Translations under genes and position numbers: made by a program
Shown here: in pieces, positions 20,634 through 30,738 of the stretch
How positions within the stretch are numbered: position 1 is the stretch's first letter
Layout of the letters: each line of letters begins with the position of its first letter
Assembly (NCBI GenBank): GCA_015059495.1
Contig: SVAI01000001.1
Location: 923,811-987,810 of the forward strand
From: Bacillota bacterium
GTDB taxonomy: Bacteria > Bacillota_I > Bacilli_A > RF39 > UBA660
Reading direction: 5' to 3'
DNA: 64,000 nt
The notes under the pieces: model-generated
The model's database searches: none
The model's input: only the letters and a program-made list of their open reading frames with translations
Told to the model about the DNA's origin: nothing

Positions 20634-22040
20634 TTATATTGTTTCAATCTTCATTAGATTAGTAAATCCAATTTTACCAGCAACTAAACCACCAGTAATA
20701 ATAATATTATCACCTTCAGTTAAATTCATAAATTCTTTTGCTTCTTTAATAGATAAATCAATTAATTCATCCATATCTTTAACCATTGGAACAACTTTAG
20801 CATAAACCCCATAGTTAACAGCTAATTTATTAGCAGCATCTTCACTACCTACTAAAGCTAAAATTGGGCATTTAGGTTCTAAATTAGATATTAATCTTGC
20901 AGATGTACCACTAACAGTTGGAACAACAATTAATTTAGCATCTAAAGAGTTAGCTGCAGTAGCAACACTCTTAACGATTGCATCTCTTGCATTATCAACT
21001 GTCTTATCAGCAAAAACATTTTTATAATCAATTGATGCTTCAATGTTTTCACAAATATCAGCCATAGCTTTAACTGTTTCACATACATAATCACCAGTAG
21101 TTGTTTCACCACTTAACATAACAGCATCAGTACCATTATATACAGCATTAGCAACATCAGTAACTTCTGCTCTTGTTGGTCTTGGATTATGTTTCATTGA
21201 TTCTAACATTTCTGTAGCAACAATACACATTTTCTTGTGAGCTCTACAAGCCTTAACAATCTTCTTTTGGCAGATAGGAAGTAAATACATAGGTACTTCA
21301 ACACCTAAATCACCTCTGGCAACCATACAACCATCAGCAACTTCAACGATTTCTTCTAAGTTATCCATACCCATTTGAGATTCAATCTTAGCAATAATCT
21401 TCATATCTTCTCTATTTTCTTCTTTTAAGATTTCTCTAATAGCTAATACATCTTGAGCACTTTGAACAAAAGATGCAGCTAAGAAATCACCGTCATGTCT
21501 ACAAGCATAAATAATATCTTCTCTATCAACATCACTAATAAAAGGAATTTGTAAATCAACACCAGGAGCAGCTAAACTTTTTCTAGAGAATAATGTACCA
21601 CCATTAATAACCTTACATGTTAATGAGTCACTATCTTTTTCAATTACTTCAATAGACATAAGTCCATTTTCTAATAATATAGTATTACCAACATTTAAAG
21701 CATCAATAGCATTTGGATGATTTAAAGAAAATCTTTCTTGATTTCCAACAACATTTTCTTTAACAACTTTAATAGTATTTCCAGCAACTAATTTAATACC
21801 TTCTTCTACTACTTCACCATTTCTAAATTCTGGTCCTTTAGTATCATATAAAATACCTACATTAGCACCTAATCTTTCTCTTACAGCTTTAACAGTACTA
21901 ACAACTTGTTCTCTTTCTTCTATAGTAGCATGAGAAAAGTTAATTCTAGCAACATTAGCACCATTTTTAACCATTTGTTCAAATACTTCAACTGTATTAG
22001 AAGCAGGTCCAATACTTGTTACAATCTTTGTCTTTTTCAT
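20634..22040 (-). CDS. pyk: Pyruvate kinase
   Basis: TKIVTSIGPASNTVEVFEQM, MVARGDLGVEVP, MLESMKHNPRPTRAEVTDVANAVYNGTDAVMLSGETTTG. Confidence 0.97.
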   Translation of the reverse strand: MKKTKIVTSIGPASNTVEVFEQMVKNGANVARINFSHATIEEREQVVSTVKAVRERLGANVGILYDTKGPEFRNGEVVEEGIKLVAGNTIKVVKENVVGNQERFSLNHPNAIDALNVGNTILLENGLMSIEVIEKDSDSLTCKVINGGTLFSRKSLAAPGVDLQIPFISDVDREDIIYACRHDGDFLAASFVQSAQDVLAIREILKEENREDMKIIAKIESQMGMDNLEEIVEVADGCMVARGDLGVEVPMYLLPICQKKIVKACRAHKKMCIVATEMLESMKHNPRPTRAEVTDVANAVYNGTDAVMLSGETTTGDYVCETVKAMADICENIEASIDYKNVFADKTVDNARDAIVKSVATAANSLDAKLIVVPTVSGTSARLISNLEPKCPILALVGSEDAANKLAVNYGVYAKVVPMVKDMDELIDLSIKEAKEFMNLTEGDNIIITGGLVAGKIGFTNLMKIETI

Positions 22041-22143
22041 AAATTTATCTCTCCTTTTTTAAACGCAACAGGAAACATTTTAACATATTATCTAAAAAAA
22101 CGCAAATTTTTAAATTATAAAATAAAAAAATAAGCCCTAAGAC

Positions 22144-24636
22144 TTATTTTTTACCATGACATTGTTTATATTTCTTACCAGAACCACAATAGCAAAGTTC
22201 ATTTCTACCTATCTTTTTAGATTTAACAGGTTCTTTTTTACCTTCGTTTTCTTTGATTTGATTTCCTTCACCTATTGTTTGTTTTCTTTGAACAGTTTGA
22301 TCAATAACAGTTCTTAATAAGAATGTTGTTATAGTTCTATCAATATCTTGTTGCATCTTATCGAAGATATCAAATCCTTCTTCAGTATAAGCAGTTAAAG
22401 GATTACTTTGAGCATATCCTCTTAAACCAATACCTTCTTTTAATTGTTCCATAGTAGAAATATGTTCAACCCAAGCAGCATCAATAACTCTTAAGCTAAT
22501 AGCTTTTTCAAATTCATTAACTACTACTTCAGGAATTCCTTCTAATTTCTTTTCATAATCTTCTTTAACTCTATCAACAATTAAATCAATAACTTGATTT
22601 GGATCTTTCTTGTCTAAATCATCTTCAGTTAATTTAGAGAATCTTAAGAAATTATTATTAACAACTTCTAAGATATCTTCAATATCATGTTCAGTTAAAT
22701 ATCCTTCTGGAGCAATATGTCCATCAATTAAATCAGCAATAGTATTTTCAAATACTTCAAATACTAATTTATGAACATTATCACTATCAATTAATTCATT
22801 TCTTCTTCTATATACAATTTCTCTTTGTTGATTCATTACATTATCATAATCTAATAAAGATTTTCTTGTATCATAGTTATTTCCTTCAACCTTCTTTTGA
22901 GCTGATTCTACAGATCTAGTAAACATCTTAGATCTAATAGCTTCATCTTCAGGTAAACCAACAGAAATAAGAGCATTCTTAACTTTATCAGTTCCGAATC
23001 TTCTCATTAAGTCATCATCAAATGATACGAAGAATTGAGAAGTACCTGGATCACCTTGACGACCAGATCTACCTCTTAACTGATTATCAATACGTCTTGA
23101 TTCATGTCTTTCAGTACCAATAACATAAAGACCACCAAGTTCTTTAACACCTTCACCAAGCTTAATATCTGTACCACGTCCTGCCATGTTAGTAGCAATA
23201 GTAATAGCACCTTTTTCACCAGCATGAGAAATAATTTCTGCTTCTCTAGCATGGTTCTTAGCATTTAATACTTCATGAGGTAATTTTTCTTTCTTTAATA
23301 ATGATGATAATAATTCATTCTTTTCTACTGAAATAGTACCAACAAGAATAGGTTGTCCACTCTTATGTACTTCTTTAATAACTCTAATGATAGCTTCAAA
23401 CTTACCTTTTTCAGTTGAATATAAAAGGTCAGTTAAATCTTGTCTAGCAACAGGTCTATTAGTAGGAATTTGAATTACATACATATTATAAATATGAACA
23501 AATTCTTCTTCTTCAGTCTTAGCAGTACCTGTCATACCAGATAATTTATTATACATTCTAAATAAATTTTGGAATGTAATAGTAGCCATAGTTCTAGTTT
23601 CTTCATTAATTGTAACGCCTTCTTTAGCTTCAATTGCTTGATGTAAACCTTCACTATATTGTCTACCATGCATTAAACGTCCAGTAAATGGATCAACAAT
23701 AATAATTGCTCCATCTTCAATAACGTAATCAACATCTAATTTAAATCCATAATTAGCTTTTAAAGCTTGATTAATATGATGTACTAATACAGAATTCTTA
23801 ATATCATATAGATTATCTAAATGGAATTCTTTTTCTAACTTCTTAGTTCCTTCTTCAGTTAAAGAAACATTCTTAGTTTTAACATCTACATCATAATCTT
23901 CTTTATTTAATTTCTTAACAGCTCTATCAGCTTCCTTATATAAGTTCTTAGAATCAAACTTACCACCAGAAATAATTAATGGAGTTCTAGCTTCATCAAT
24001 TAAGATTGAGTCAACTTCGTCAACTATACAATAGTTAAGTGGTCTTTGAACTCTATCTTCTTTTCTAACTACCATATTATCTCTTAAGTAGTCGAAACCA
24101 ATTTCATTATTAGTTGAATATAAAACATCACAATTATATGCTTCTTGTTTTTCTTTATTAGACATTTCTCTTAAATTTAAACCAACTGTTAAACCTAAGA
24201 ATCTATAAATTTCACCCATCCACTTAGAGTCACGTTCTGCTAAGAATTCGTTAACAGTAACAATATGTACACCCTTACCTTCTAAGGCATTTAAATAAAC
24301 AGGTAATGTAGCAGTTAATGTTTTACCTTCACCAGTTTTCATTTCAGCAATGTTACCATAGTGTAGAGCTAAACCACCTAAAAGTTGTACGTGGAATGGT
24401 TTTTCACCAATAACACGATAAGCAGCTTCTCTAACTGTAGCAAAAGCTGGAACGATTATATCATCTAAAGTTTTACCCTTTTCTAATTCTTCTCTAAATT
24501 CAATTGTCTTGTGTTGTAATTCTTTATCACTTAACTTAGAATATTCTTCTTCTAATGCATCAATTTGATTAGCAATTTTCTCAAATTTTCTAAGTTCTTT
24601 ATATTCAGAATCAACAAGTCTTTTTATAAATCCCAT
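22144..24636 (-). CDS. secA: Preprotein translocase subunit SecA (start at MGFIKRL)
   Basis: MKTGEGKTLTATLP, VDEVDSILIDEARTPLIISG, C-terminal zinc motif CYCGSGKKYKQCHGKK. Confidence 0.97.
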   Translation of the reverse strand: MGFIKRLVDSEYKELRKFEKIANQIDALEEEYSKLSDKELQHKTIEFREELEKGKTLDDIIVPAFATVREAAYRVIGEKPFHVQLLGGLALHYGNIAEMKTGEGKTLTATLPVYLNALEGKGVHIVTVNEFLAERDSKWMGEIYRFLGLTVGLNLREMSNKEKQEAYNCDVLYSTNNEIGFDYLRDNMVVRKEDRVQRPLNYCIVDEVDSILIDEARTPLIISGGKFDSKNLYKEADRAVKKLNKEDYDVDVKTKNVSLTEEGTKKLEKEFHLDNLYDIKNSVLVHHINQALKANYGFKLDVDYVIEDGAIIIVDPFTGRLMHGRQYSEGLHQAIEAKEGVTINEETRTMATITFQNLFRMYNKLSGMTGTAKTEEEEFVHIYNMYVIQIPTNRPVARQDLTDLLYSTEKGKFEAIIRVIKEVHKSGQPILVGTISVEKNELLSSLLKKEKLPHEVLNAKNHAREAEIISHAGEKGAITIATNMAGRGTDIKLGEGVKELGGLYVIGTERHESRRIDNQLRGRSGRQGDPGTSQFFVSFDDDLMRRFGTDKVKNALISVGLPEDEAIRSKMFTRSVESAQKKVEGNNYDTRKSLLDYDNVMNQQREIVYRRRNELIDSDNVHKLVFEVFENTIADLIDGHIAPEGYLTEHDIEDILEVVNNNFLRFSKLTEDDLDKKDPNQVIDLIVDRVKEDYEKKLEGIPEVVVNEFEKAISLRVIDAAWVEHISTMEQLKEGIGLRGYAQSNPLTAYTEEGFDIFDKMQQDIDRTITTFLLRTVIDQTVQRKQTIGEGNQIKENEGKKEPVKSKKIGRNELCYCGSGKKYKQCHGKK

Positions 24637-24718
24637 TGTTTCTACCTCCACATAGTCTATTGTAACAAATAAAAAAAGCAAAGACAACTTTTTTTGCTTA
24701 TTTTATACGGATTTTTAC

Positions 24719-25321
24719 TTATTTTTCAATATTTTTTTCAGGTGTTAACACTCTTTTTTTATTGTTAGTTGAACCTAACTCATAATCTGCTTTCATTCCA
24801 AGATTATATGCATGTTTTCTAAGAGCACCTAAAACAAGTTGATAATAAGTAATATAATCACTATTATCTTGTATTTTTTTAATTATTTCATTTCTCTTCT
24901 TACAAAAATAGATAAAAGCTGTTGGTGTTAAAATACAACTAGCTGGAGCAGTTAGTGACGAAACAAATTCACTAAAACTAAGCATATTTCCATTGTGCAT
25001 TACATAATTATTAAAATCACAATCTGATCCAACATAAATACTATCAATATTAGTTGCCTTTAAAACAAGGTATATAATTGCAGGAATTGAAACACCAGCA
25101 ACAATAGGTATCAATAAATTTTTATCTTCATAATCATCATATAATTTATCATTTTCTATAGATAAATTTCTTATATAATCTTTGGTATTAGCAATAGCTT
25201 TAATAGTATCTTTGGGAGTTAAGGTATTGTCTTCTAATATTTCAGCACCTATCCTTTTATTATCACCAAAAATACCTAAACTTTTACCATTATAAGAACC
25301 AATTTCAAGCATAACATTCAC
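24719..25321 (-). CDS. Hypothetical protein
   Basis: ORF only. Confidence 0.45.
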   Translation of the reverse strand: MNVMLEIGSYNGKSLGIFGDNKRIGAEILEDNTLTPKDTIKAIANTKDYIRNLSIENDKLYDDYEDKNLLIPIVAGVSIPAIIYLVLKATNIDSIYVGSDCDFNNYVMHNGNMLSFSEFVSSLTAPASCILTPTAFIYFCKKRNEIIKKIQDNSDYITYYQLVLGALRKHAYNLGMKADYELGSTNNKKRVLTPEKNIEK

Positions 25322-25392
25322 CCTTTCAAAGTAAGTTCAATTATTATATCAAACAATTAAAAATAGTCAAATAAAAGAGGCTAAAAAGCCTC

Positions 25393-25926
25393 TTATTTAA
25401 CATTTATAATACCGTAATTTCCATCTTTTCTTTCATATAAAACAGAAACACAGTCTTCATTAATATTTTTAAATACAAAGAAATCATGGTTTAATAACTC
25501 TGCTTGTAAAATAGCTTCTTCTTCACTCATAGGTTTAGTATCGATTTCTTTTCTCTTAACAATCTTAGAATCTGATACTTCATTATTATCAGCTTCAAAG
25601 TCATATTTAACCATAGCTACAGAACTATCTTTGTACTTTCTTTCAAATCTAGTTTTATTTTTTCTAATTTGCCTTTCTAATTTGTCTACAACTAAATCAA
25701 TAGAAGCATACAAATCTTCATCACTTTCTTCACGTCTTAATGTAAAATCTTTAGTAGGAATTGTCACTTCGATGATTTGTTCCAAATTTCTTACTCTTAC
25801 TCTAACAGTAGCAGTAACATTATCTGGATCTTCGAAGTACTTATCAAGCTTAGCTAGTTTTTCCTCGATATAAGCATGAATCGCAGGAGTTACACTAACT
25901 TTATCGCCATGTACTTGTAATTTCAT
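25393..25926 (-). CDS. hpf: Long-form ribosome hibernation promoting factor
   Basis: MKLQVHGDKVSVTPAIHAYIEEKLAKLDKYF... and C-terminal MSEEEAILQAELLNHDFFVFKN. Confidence 0.9.
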   Translation of the reverse strand: MKLQVHGDKVSVTPAIHAYIEEKLAKLDKYFEDPDNVTATVRVRVRNLEQIIEVTIPTKDFTLRREESDEDLYASIDLVVDKLERQIRKNKTRFERKYKDSSVAMVKYDFEADNNEVSDSKIVKRKEIDTKPMSEEEAILQAELLNHDFFVFKNINEDCVSVLYERKDGNYGIINVK

Positions 25927-26037
25927 TACAACATCTCCTCCTATGAACATTATATGATATATTTTTACTTTAGTAAAGAATTGACTTTAATAATTTTTAG
26001 TATATAATAAATATTTATTGGGTAATAAAAATAGAGA

Positions 26038-26262
26038 CTACATAGTCGCTGTAGTCTCTATAGTTGTTACTTCTTGAGCTTGTAAACCCTTAGGGGTTTC
26101 TATTAATTTAAAACTAACATAATCACCCTGATTTAAAGTTTTAAATCCTTGCTTATCGATTTGTGAATAATGTACAAAGATATCTAAAGTTTCATTATAT
26201 TCAATAAATCCATATCCTTTTTCATTATTAAACCACTTCACTCTACTTTCCAAACTAGCCAA
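26038..26262 (-). CDS. csp: Cold shock protein
   Basis: VKWFNNEKGYGFIEYNETLDIFVHYSQI. Confidence 0.93.
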   Translation of the reverse strand: MASLESRVKWFNNEKGYGFIEYNETLDIFVHYSQIDKQGFKTLNQGDYVSFKLIETPKGLQAQEVTTIETTATM

Positions 26263-26422
26263 CTCCTTCCTGTAATAATTGTGATTTTAAAACTTGAGAT
26301 CTCTATTAATCACAACTAAATATTAGCACACATTTTTTTGCAATAAAATACTTAGCCTGTAAAGTATATATTGCTAATAAAATACGGGGTTGTTATAATA
26401 ATTTATAAGGTAAGTGAAACAT

Positions 26423-27625
26423 ATGAAAAAGAAAATAATAGTTTTAATATCAATACTTTTAATTATTCTAATAGGTGTAATCTTAAAATTGACAGTATTT
26501 AAAAAAGTAACCACAGTAATTACACCATTAAATAACCTAGATTTTGAATATAATCAAGAAGTATATCTATTAGATACCATATCAATTATAGATGGAATAA
26601 TAATAGATCAAAATTATTTATTAGATACAGACTCTCTAGGAGAAAAGGAAATAACTATTAATTATAAAAACTCAAATGGATGGAAAAAGAAATATACTTA
26701 TAAATATAATGTAAAAGATACAACATCACCTATATTTTCTATATCAAAAAACACATATATAGAAGTAAATGCAGATGTTAATTCAATATTAAATAAAATA
26801 TTTGCAGGAGATAATTGTGATAGAAAGTTAGACTTTACAATCGAAGGAGATTATGACGTATCAACAGTTGGTAATTATGACATAAAAGTAATCGCTACAG
26901 ATGATTCAAATAACAAAACAGAAAAAGAAACAACTCTACATGTATATGAAAGAAAAAATACAACCAACAATAATACTAATAATAATCAAGTAAATGAAGG
27001 TACACCTTTATCTTACTTTATTAAAAATTATAGAAGTACTAATACTTCATTTGGGTTAGATTTATCAACATATCAAACTGTCGAAGATTTCAACCTAGTT
27101 AAAGAACAAGGAATAGACTTTGTTATGCTTAGAATTGGCTGGGGTCCAAATGAAGATATGACTTTTAATACTGACAAAAAATTCGAAGACTTTTACCAAA
27201 GAGCAAAAGAAGCAAACCTAAAAGTTGGAGTATATTACTTTTCATATGCTACAACTTTAGATGAAGTAGATTTAGAAGTTAACTATGTACTCGATATGTT
27301 AAAAGATAAAGAACTAGATCTACCTATAGCGTATGACTGGGAAAACTGGAATCTATTCAAAGACTGCAATATGAACTTTACTGATCTAAATAAAATGGCT
27401 AAAAAGTTTATGGATAAATTAAAAGATAAAGGATACCAAGTAATGAACTATTCATCTAAATATTATCTTGAAAACATATGGCAAACAGATGAATATGACA
27501 CATGGTATGCACAATACTACAAAGAAGCAACTACAACTAAAAAATTTAAGATATGGCAAATATCTGATGAAGGTAAAGTTGAAGGTGTTAATAATCTAGT
27601 AGATATTAACATCCTATATAATTAA
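26423..27625 (+). CDS. Membrane-anchored GH25 lysozyme with Ig-like domains
   Basis: FGLDLSTYQTVEDFNLVKEQGIDFVMLRIGWG, YDWENWN; N-terminal TM; DDNCDxxLD Ig-like region. Confidence 0.85.
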   Translation: MKKKIIVLISILLIILIGVILKLTVFKKVTTVITPLNNLDFEYNQEVYLLDTISIIDGIIIDQNYLLDTDSLGEKEITINYKNSNGWKKKYTYKYNVKDTTSPIFSISKNTYIEVNADVNSILNKIFAGDNCDRKLDFTIEGDYDVSTVGNYDIKVIATDDSNNKTEKETTLHVYERKNTTNNNTNNNQVNEGTPLSYFIKNYRSTNTSFGLDLSTYQTVEDFNLVKEQGIDFVMLRIGWGPNEDMTFNTDKKFEDFYQRAKEANLKVGVYYFSYATTLDEVDLEVNYVLDMLKDKELDLPIAYDWENWNLFKDCNMNFTDLNKMAKKFMDKLKDKGYQVMNYSSKYYLENIWQTDEYDTWYAQYYKEATTTKKFKIWQISDEGKVEGVNNLVDINILYN

Positions 27626-29059
27626 GCTAATATTAACATTATTAGCTTTTTTTATTTCTTTAATAAACATAGATTCATTAAACATAGGGGTTAATAAATA
27701 AACATAACTTTTAGTTCTAGTTAATGCAACATAAAACAATCTTCTCTCTTCATCCAGTGTTTCTTCTCCTTTAAGTAAACTAATTACTTCATTATCTTTA
27801 ACTCTACCAGGCATACCATATATATCATTACTCATATTAAGTATAATAACTACATCACTTTCTAATCCTTTAGAGGAATGAATAGTCATATACTTTAATC
27901 TTTTATCTACATTATCAATATATAATTCATTGTTAATAATTTCATAATTATTAACATATTTTTTTATATCAAAATTATTTCTAGATAATATTAAAATATC
28001 TTCACTATTAATTTTCTTTAATAATTTAATTAATACATTATCTTCATTAAAATAATAAATAATATTAATTGGATTCTTTAGATGTATATCACTAACTAAA
28101 TTTTTCTTTATTTGTTTATCGTTCTTGTTTATAAATGATCCAGCAACATCAATCAACTCTTGTGAATTACGATAAGTCTTATTTAAATAAAATACTTTAG
28201 TATCTTCATAATAATTATTAAAGTTAATAAACAAATCTAAATCACATCCTTGAAATTTATATATAGATTGATAATCATCTCCTACTACACATAATTTAGT
28301 ATGATAATTATCAACAATAGATTTAATTAAATTAAATCTAAGTAATGATGTATCTTGAAACTCATCAATAATAATATACTTATATGGTATTTTAATTTGT
28401 TTATTAACAATAACTTCATTAGCTTTAATTATCATACTATCAAAATCTATTAGATTAGAACTACTTAACTCATTTAAATATAATGTGTATAAACTATAAA
28501 TTATTAACAATATATTTTGATACTTTTTATTCTTTAACAATTCACTCCATTTATATTCTAGATCATTACTTCTCATATAACTAATAAATGACTTAATTAA
28601 TTTCTTTAATTCAATATATTTATAACTATTTAAAAATTTCTTATAATAATATTTTTTAAATACATATATATTAAGATATTTATATATAATTTTAATTAAT
28701 ATTTCATTACCAAAACAATTTGTATTAAAATACTCATCTATTAACTTATCAAAGTAATCATCACTAACTATTTCATAACAAATATTAGCTCTATCTAATA
28801 TATTTAAAGATAATTTATGAAAAGTAAATACATCTATATTTTTATTAGTTAAATCATATATTTTATTTTTTAAGCTATCAACAGCTTTATTAGTATACGT
28901 AATAGCACATATCTCATCTTCTTTTAATATATTATTATCTAATAAATATTTAATCTTATTGACCATAGTAAAACTCTTACCAGAACCTGCTCCAGCAATA
29001 ACCATTGATACATCAGATGTATCTTCAATAATACTTTTTTGTTCATCACTTAAAGTCAT
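27614..29059 (-). CDS. UvrD/Rep-type helicase, short form (start at MTLSDEQ after AAGGGGG)
   Basis: VIAGAGSGKSFTMVNKI, YIIIDEFQDTSLLRF, VGDDYQSIYKFQGCDL, MTIHSSKGLESDVVIIL. Confidence 0.88.
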   Translation of the reverse strand: MTLSDEQKSIIEDTSDVSMVIAGAGSGKSFTMVNKIKYLLDNNILKEDEICAITYTNKAVDSLKNKIYDLTNKNIDVFTFHKLSLNILDRANICYEIVSDDYFDKLIDEYFNTNCFGNEILIKIIYKYLNIYVFKKYYYKKFLNSYKYIELKKLIKSFISYMRSNDLEYKWSELLKNKKYQNILLIIYSLYTLYLNELSSSNLIDFDSMIIKANEVIVNKQIKIPYKYIIIDEFQDTSLLRFNLIKSIVDNYHTKLCVVGDDYQSIYKFQGCDLDLFINFNNYYEDTKVFYLNKTYRNSQELIDVAGSFINKNDKQIKKNLVSDIHLKNPINIIYYFNEDNVLIKLLKKINSEDILILSRNNFDIKKYVNNYEIINNELYIDNVDKRLKYMTIHSSKGLESDVVIILNMSNDIYGMPGRVKDNEVISLLKGEETLDEERRLFYVALTRTKSYVYLLTPMFNESMFIKEIKKANNVNISLII

Positions 29060-29068
29060 ATATCCCCC

Positions 29069-29097
29069 TTGAATAATAAATAAAACTATGTTATAAA
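29069..29097 (+). promoter_or_regulatory. Sigma-A promoter for putative antisense RNA
   Basis: TTGAAT-N17-TATAAA with TGn extended -10 (TGTTATAAA). Confidence 0.6.
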
Positions 29098-29103
29098 TTA
29101 AGT

Positions 29104-29214
29104 ATGGACACACCTGATATAGACTGTATCAGTGTGCATGTGCCATTTTGGTGGTTATGCACTAACTGACCAAAACCCCCTTTAGGTTAAAATCAGTTAA
29201 TGCACTTTTTATTT
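29104..29214 (+). ncRNA. Putative antisense antitoxin RNA overlapping 3' region of toxin mRNA
   Basis: Starts about 7 nt after the -10, ends at the intrinsic terminator at 29158-29214; antisense to minus-strand small-ORF transcript. Confidence 0.5.
29158..29214 (+). terminator. Intrinsic terminator of putative antisense RNA
   Basis: TGCACTAACTGA...TCAGTTAATGCA followed by CTTTTTATTT. Confidence 0.65.
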
Positions 29215-29224
29215 ATAAAAATAA

Positions 29225-29293
29225 CTACTTACAAAGAAGTATGATTATGATTACAATTAATAAGATGATTATAGAATAGACTTTTCTAGTCAT
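29225..29293 (-). CDS. 22-aa hydrophobic peptide, putative type I toxin
   Basis: ATG...TAG: MTRKVYSIIILLIVIIIILLCK with SD AAAGGAGGG 5 nt upstream; own promoter. Confidence 0.6.
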   Translation of the reverse strand: MTRKVYSIIILLIVIIIILLCK

Positions 29294-29363
29294 AAACATC
29301 CCTCCTTTCGATAAGAAAGGCACATGCACACTGATTTTCACCTATATTAGGTGCGTCTTGTTT

Positions 29364-29392
29364 TATATATCACAATTAAAAAATACTGTCAA
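29364..29392 (-). promoter_or_regulatory. Sigma-A promoter for the 22-aa peptide
   Basis: TTGACA-N17-TATATA with TGn extended -10 on minus strand. Confidence 0.7.
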
Positions 29393-29473
29393 AAAGCAAA
29401 AATTCAATTATTGAGCAAAAAAAATCGACAATAATTTAATTATTGTCTAAGGCAAAAATTGAATAACTGTATA

Positions 29474-29512
29474 AAAAAAAGATACAACTTTTCAAAAGTT
29501 GTATTTTTTTAT
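29474..29512 (-). terminator. Enolase terminator
   Basis: ATACAACTTTTGAAAAGTTGTATCTTTTTTTT. Confidence 0.75.
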
Positions 29513-30738
29513 TTTTTTAAATTTTCTTCAATAGTTACTAGTCTATTGTACTTAGCAATTCTTTCTCCTCTAGATAAAGAACCAGCTTTAATATAAGGAA
29601 TAGCTAAACCTACTGCTAAGTCTGAAATAAATGTATCCATTGTTTCACCACTTCTGTGTGAAATAACCATTTTATAATTATTTCTCTTAGCAAGCATTAT
29701 AGTTTCAATCATTTCAGTTATAGTACCAATTTGATTTGCTTTAAGTAATACTGCATTACCAGCACCCATTTCAATACCTTTTCTTAAGAATTCTTTATTA
29801 GTAACAAAATAATCATCACCAACAAGCATAATCTTATCACCTAACTTAGTAGTTATAGTTTCAAATGATTTAAAGTCTTCTTCAAAGAAAGGATCTTCGA
29901 TACTAATTATTGGATACTTTTCAGTTAAATAAACATAGTAATTAGCTAATTCATCAGCAGTTACTTGCTTTCCATCTAAAGTATACTTTTGACTTACTTC
30001 ATCATACATAGATGTTGCAGCACAATCTAGTGCAACAAATACATCTTTACCAGGAACATAGCCACTCTTTTCAATTGCATCAACAATCAATGCTATAGCT
30101 TGTTCATTCGAATCAAGTCTTGGAGCAAATCCACCTTCATCTCCAACACTAACATTTAATTTCATAGACTTTAATATACCTTTTAAAGTATGGAATATTT
30201 CAGATCCTGCTCTTAGTCTTTCTTTAAATTCTTTAACAACAGGAACAATCATAAACTCTTGAATATCTAATCCACTATCAGCATGTTTACCACCATTAAT
30301 AATATTCATCATTGGAATTGGCATAGTAACTCTACCAGTAGATACATATTCATATAATTCCTTATTATGAGCCATAGCACCAGCCTTTAAACATGCTAGT
30401 GATACACTTAATATAGCATTGGCACCTAAATTAGTTTTAAATTCAGTACCATCCAATTTTAATAATAAATCATCAATCTTATTTTGTTCAATTGGTTTAC
30501 CTACTAAAGCATTTTTAATAACTGTATTAACATTTTCAACAGCTTTTAAAACACCTTGTCCATGATATCTCTTTTCGTCTTTATCTCTTAACTCTAAAGC
30601 CTCATGAACACCAGTTGAAGCACCAGATGGAACACTAGCAGTTGCAATAACTCCATTTTCCAATCTAACAGTTGTTTCAACAGTTGGATTACCTCTTGAA
30701 TCTAATATTTCATGTGCAAATATATCTTTTATTATCAT
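29509..30738 (-). CDS. eno: Enolase
   Basis: AHEILDSRGNPTVE, GDEGGFAP, ISIEDPFFEEDF, SHRSGETMDTFISDLAV. Confidence 0.97.
   Translation of the reverse strand: MIIKDIFAHEILDSRGNPTVETTVRLENGVIATASVPSGASTGVHEALELRDKDEKRYHGQGVLKAVENVNTVIKNALVGKPIEQNKIDDLLLKLDGTEFKTNLGANAILSVSLACLKAGAMAHNKELYEYVSTGRVTMPIPMMNIINGGKHADSGLDIQEFMIVPVVKEFKERLRAGSEIFHTLKGILKSMKLNVSVGDEGGFAPRLDSNEQAIALIVDAIEKSGYVPGKDVFVALDCAATSMYDEVSQKYTLDGKQVTADELANYYVYLTEKYPIISIEDPFFEEDFKSFETITTKLGDKIMLVGDDYFVTNKEFLRKGIEMGAGNAVLLKANQIGTITEMIETIMLAKRNNYKMVISHRSGETMDTFISDLAVGLAIPYIKAGSLSRGERIAKYNRLVTIEENLKK

Larger units (their letters stand above)
29128..29335. repeat. 17-bp perfect inverted repeat flanking the small ORF
   Basis: ATCAGTGTGCATGTGCC at 29128-29144 and reverse complement GGCACATGCACACTGAT at 29319-29335. 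Confidence 0.95.

Noticed and set aside
29141-29188. 15-codon ORF MCHFGGYALTDQNPL in the putative antisense RNA
   Set aside because: No SD before the ATG and it overlaps the terminator stem; more likely non-coding
29100-29360. tRNA or riboswitch in the structured intergenic region
   Set aside because: No cloverleaf or T-loop consensus; the convergent promoters, small ORF and terminator explain the structure better
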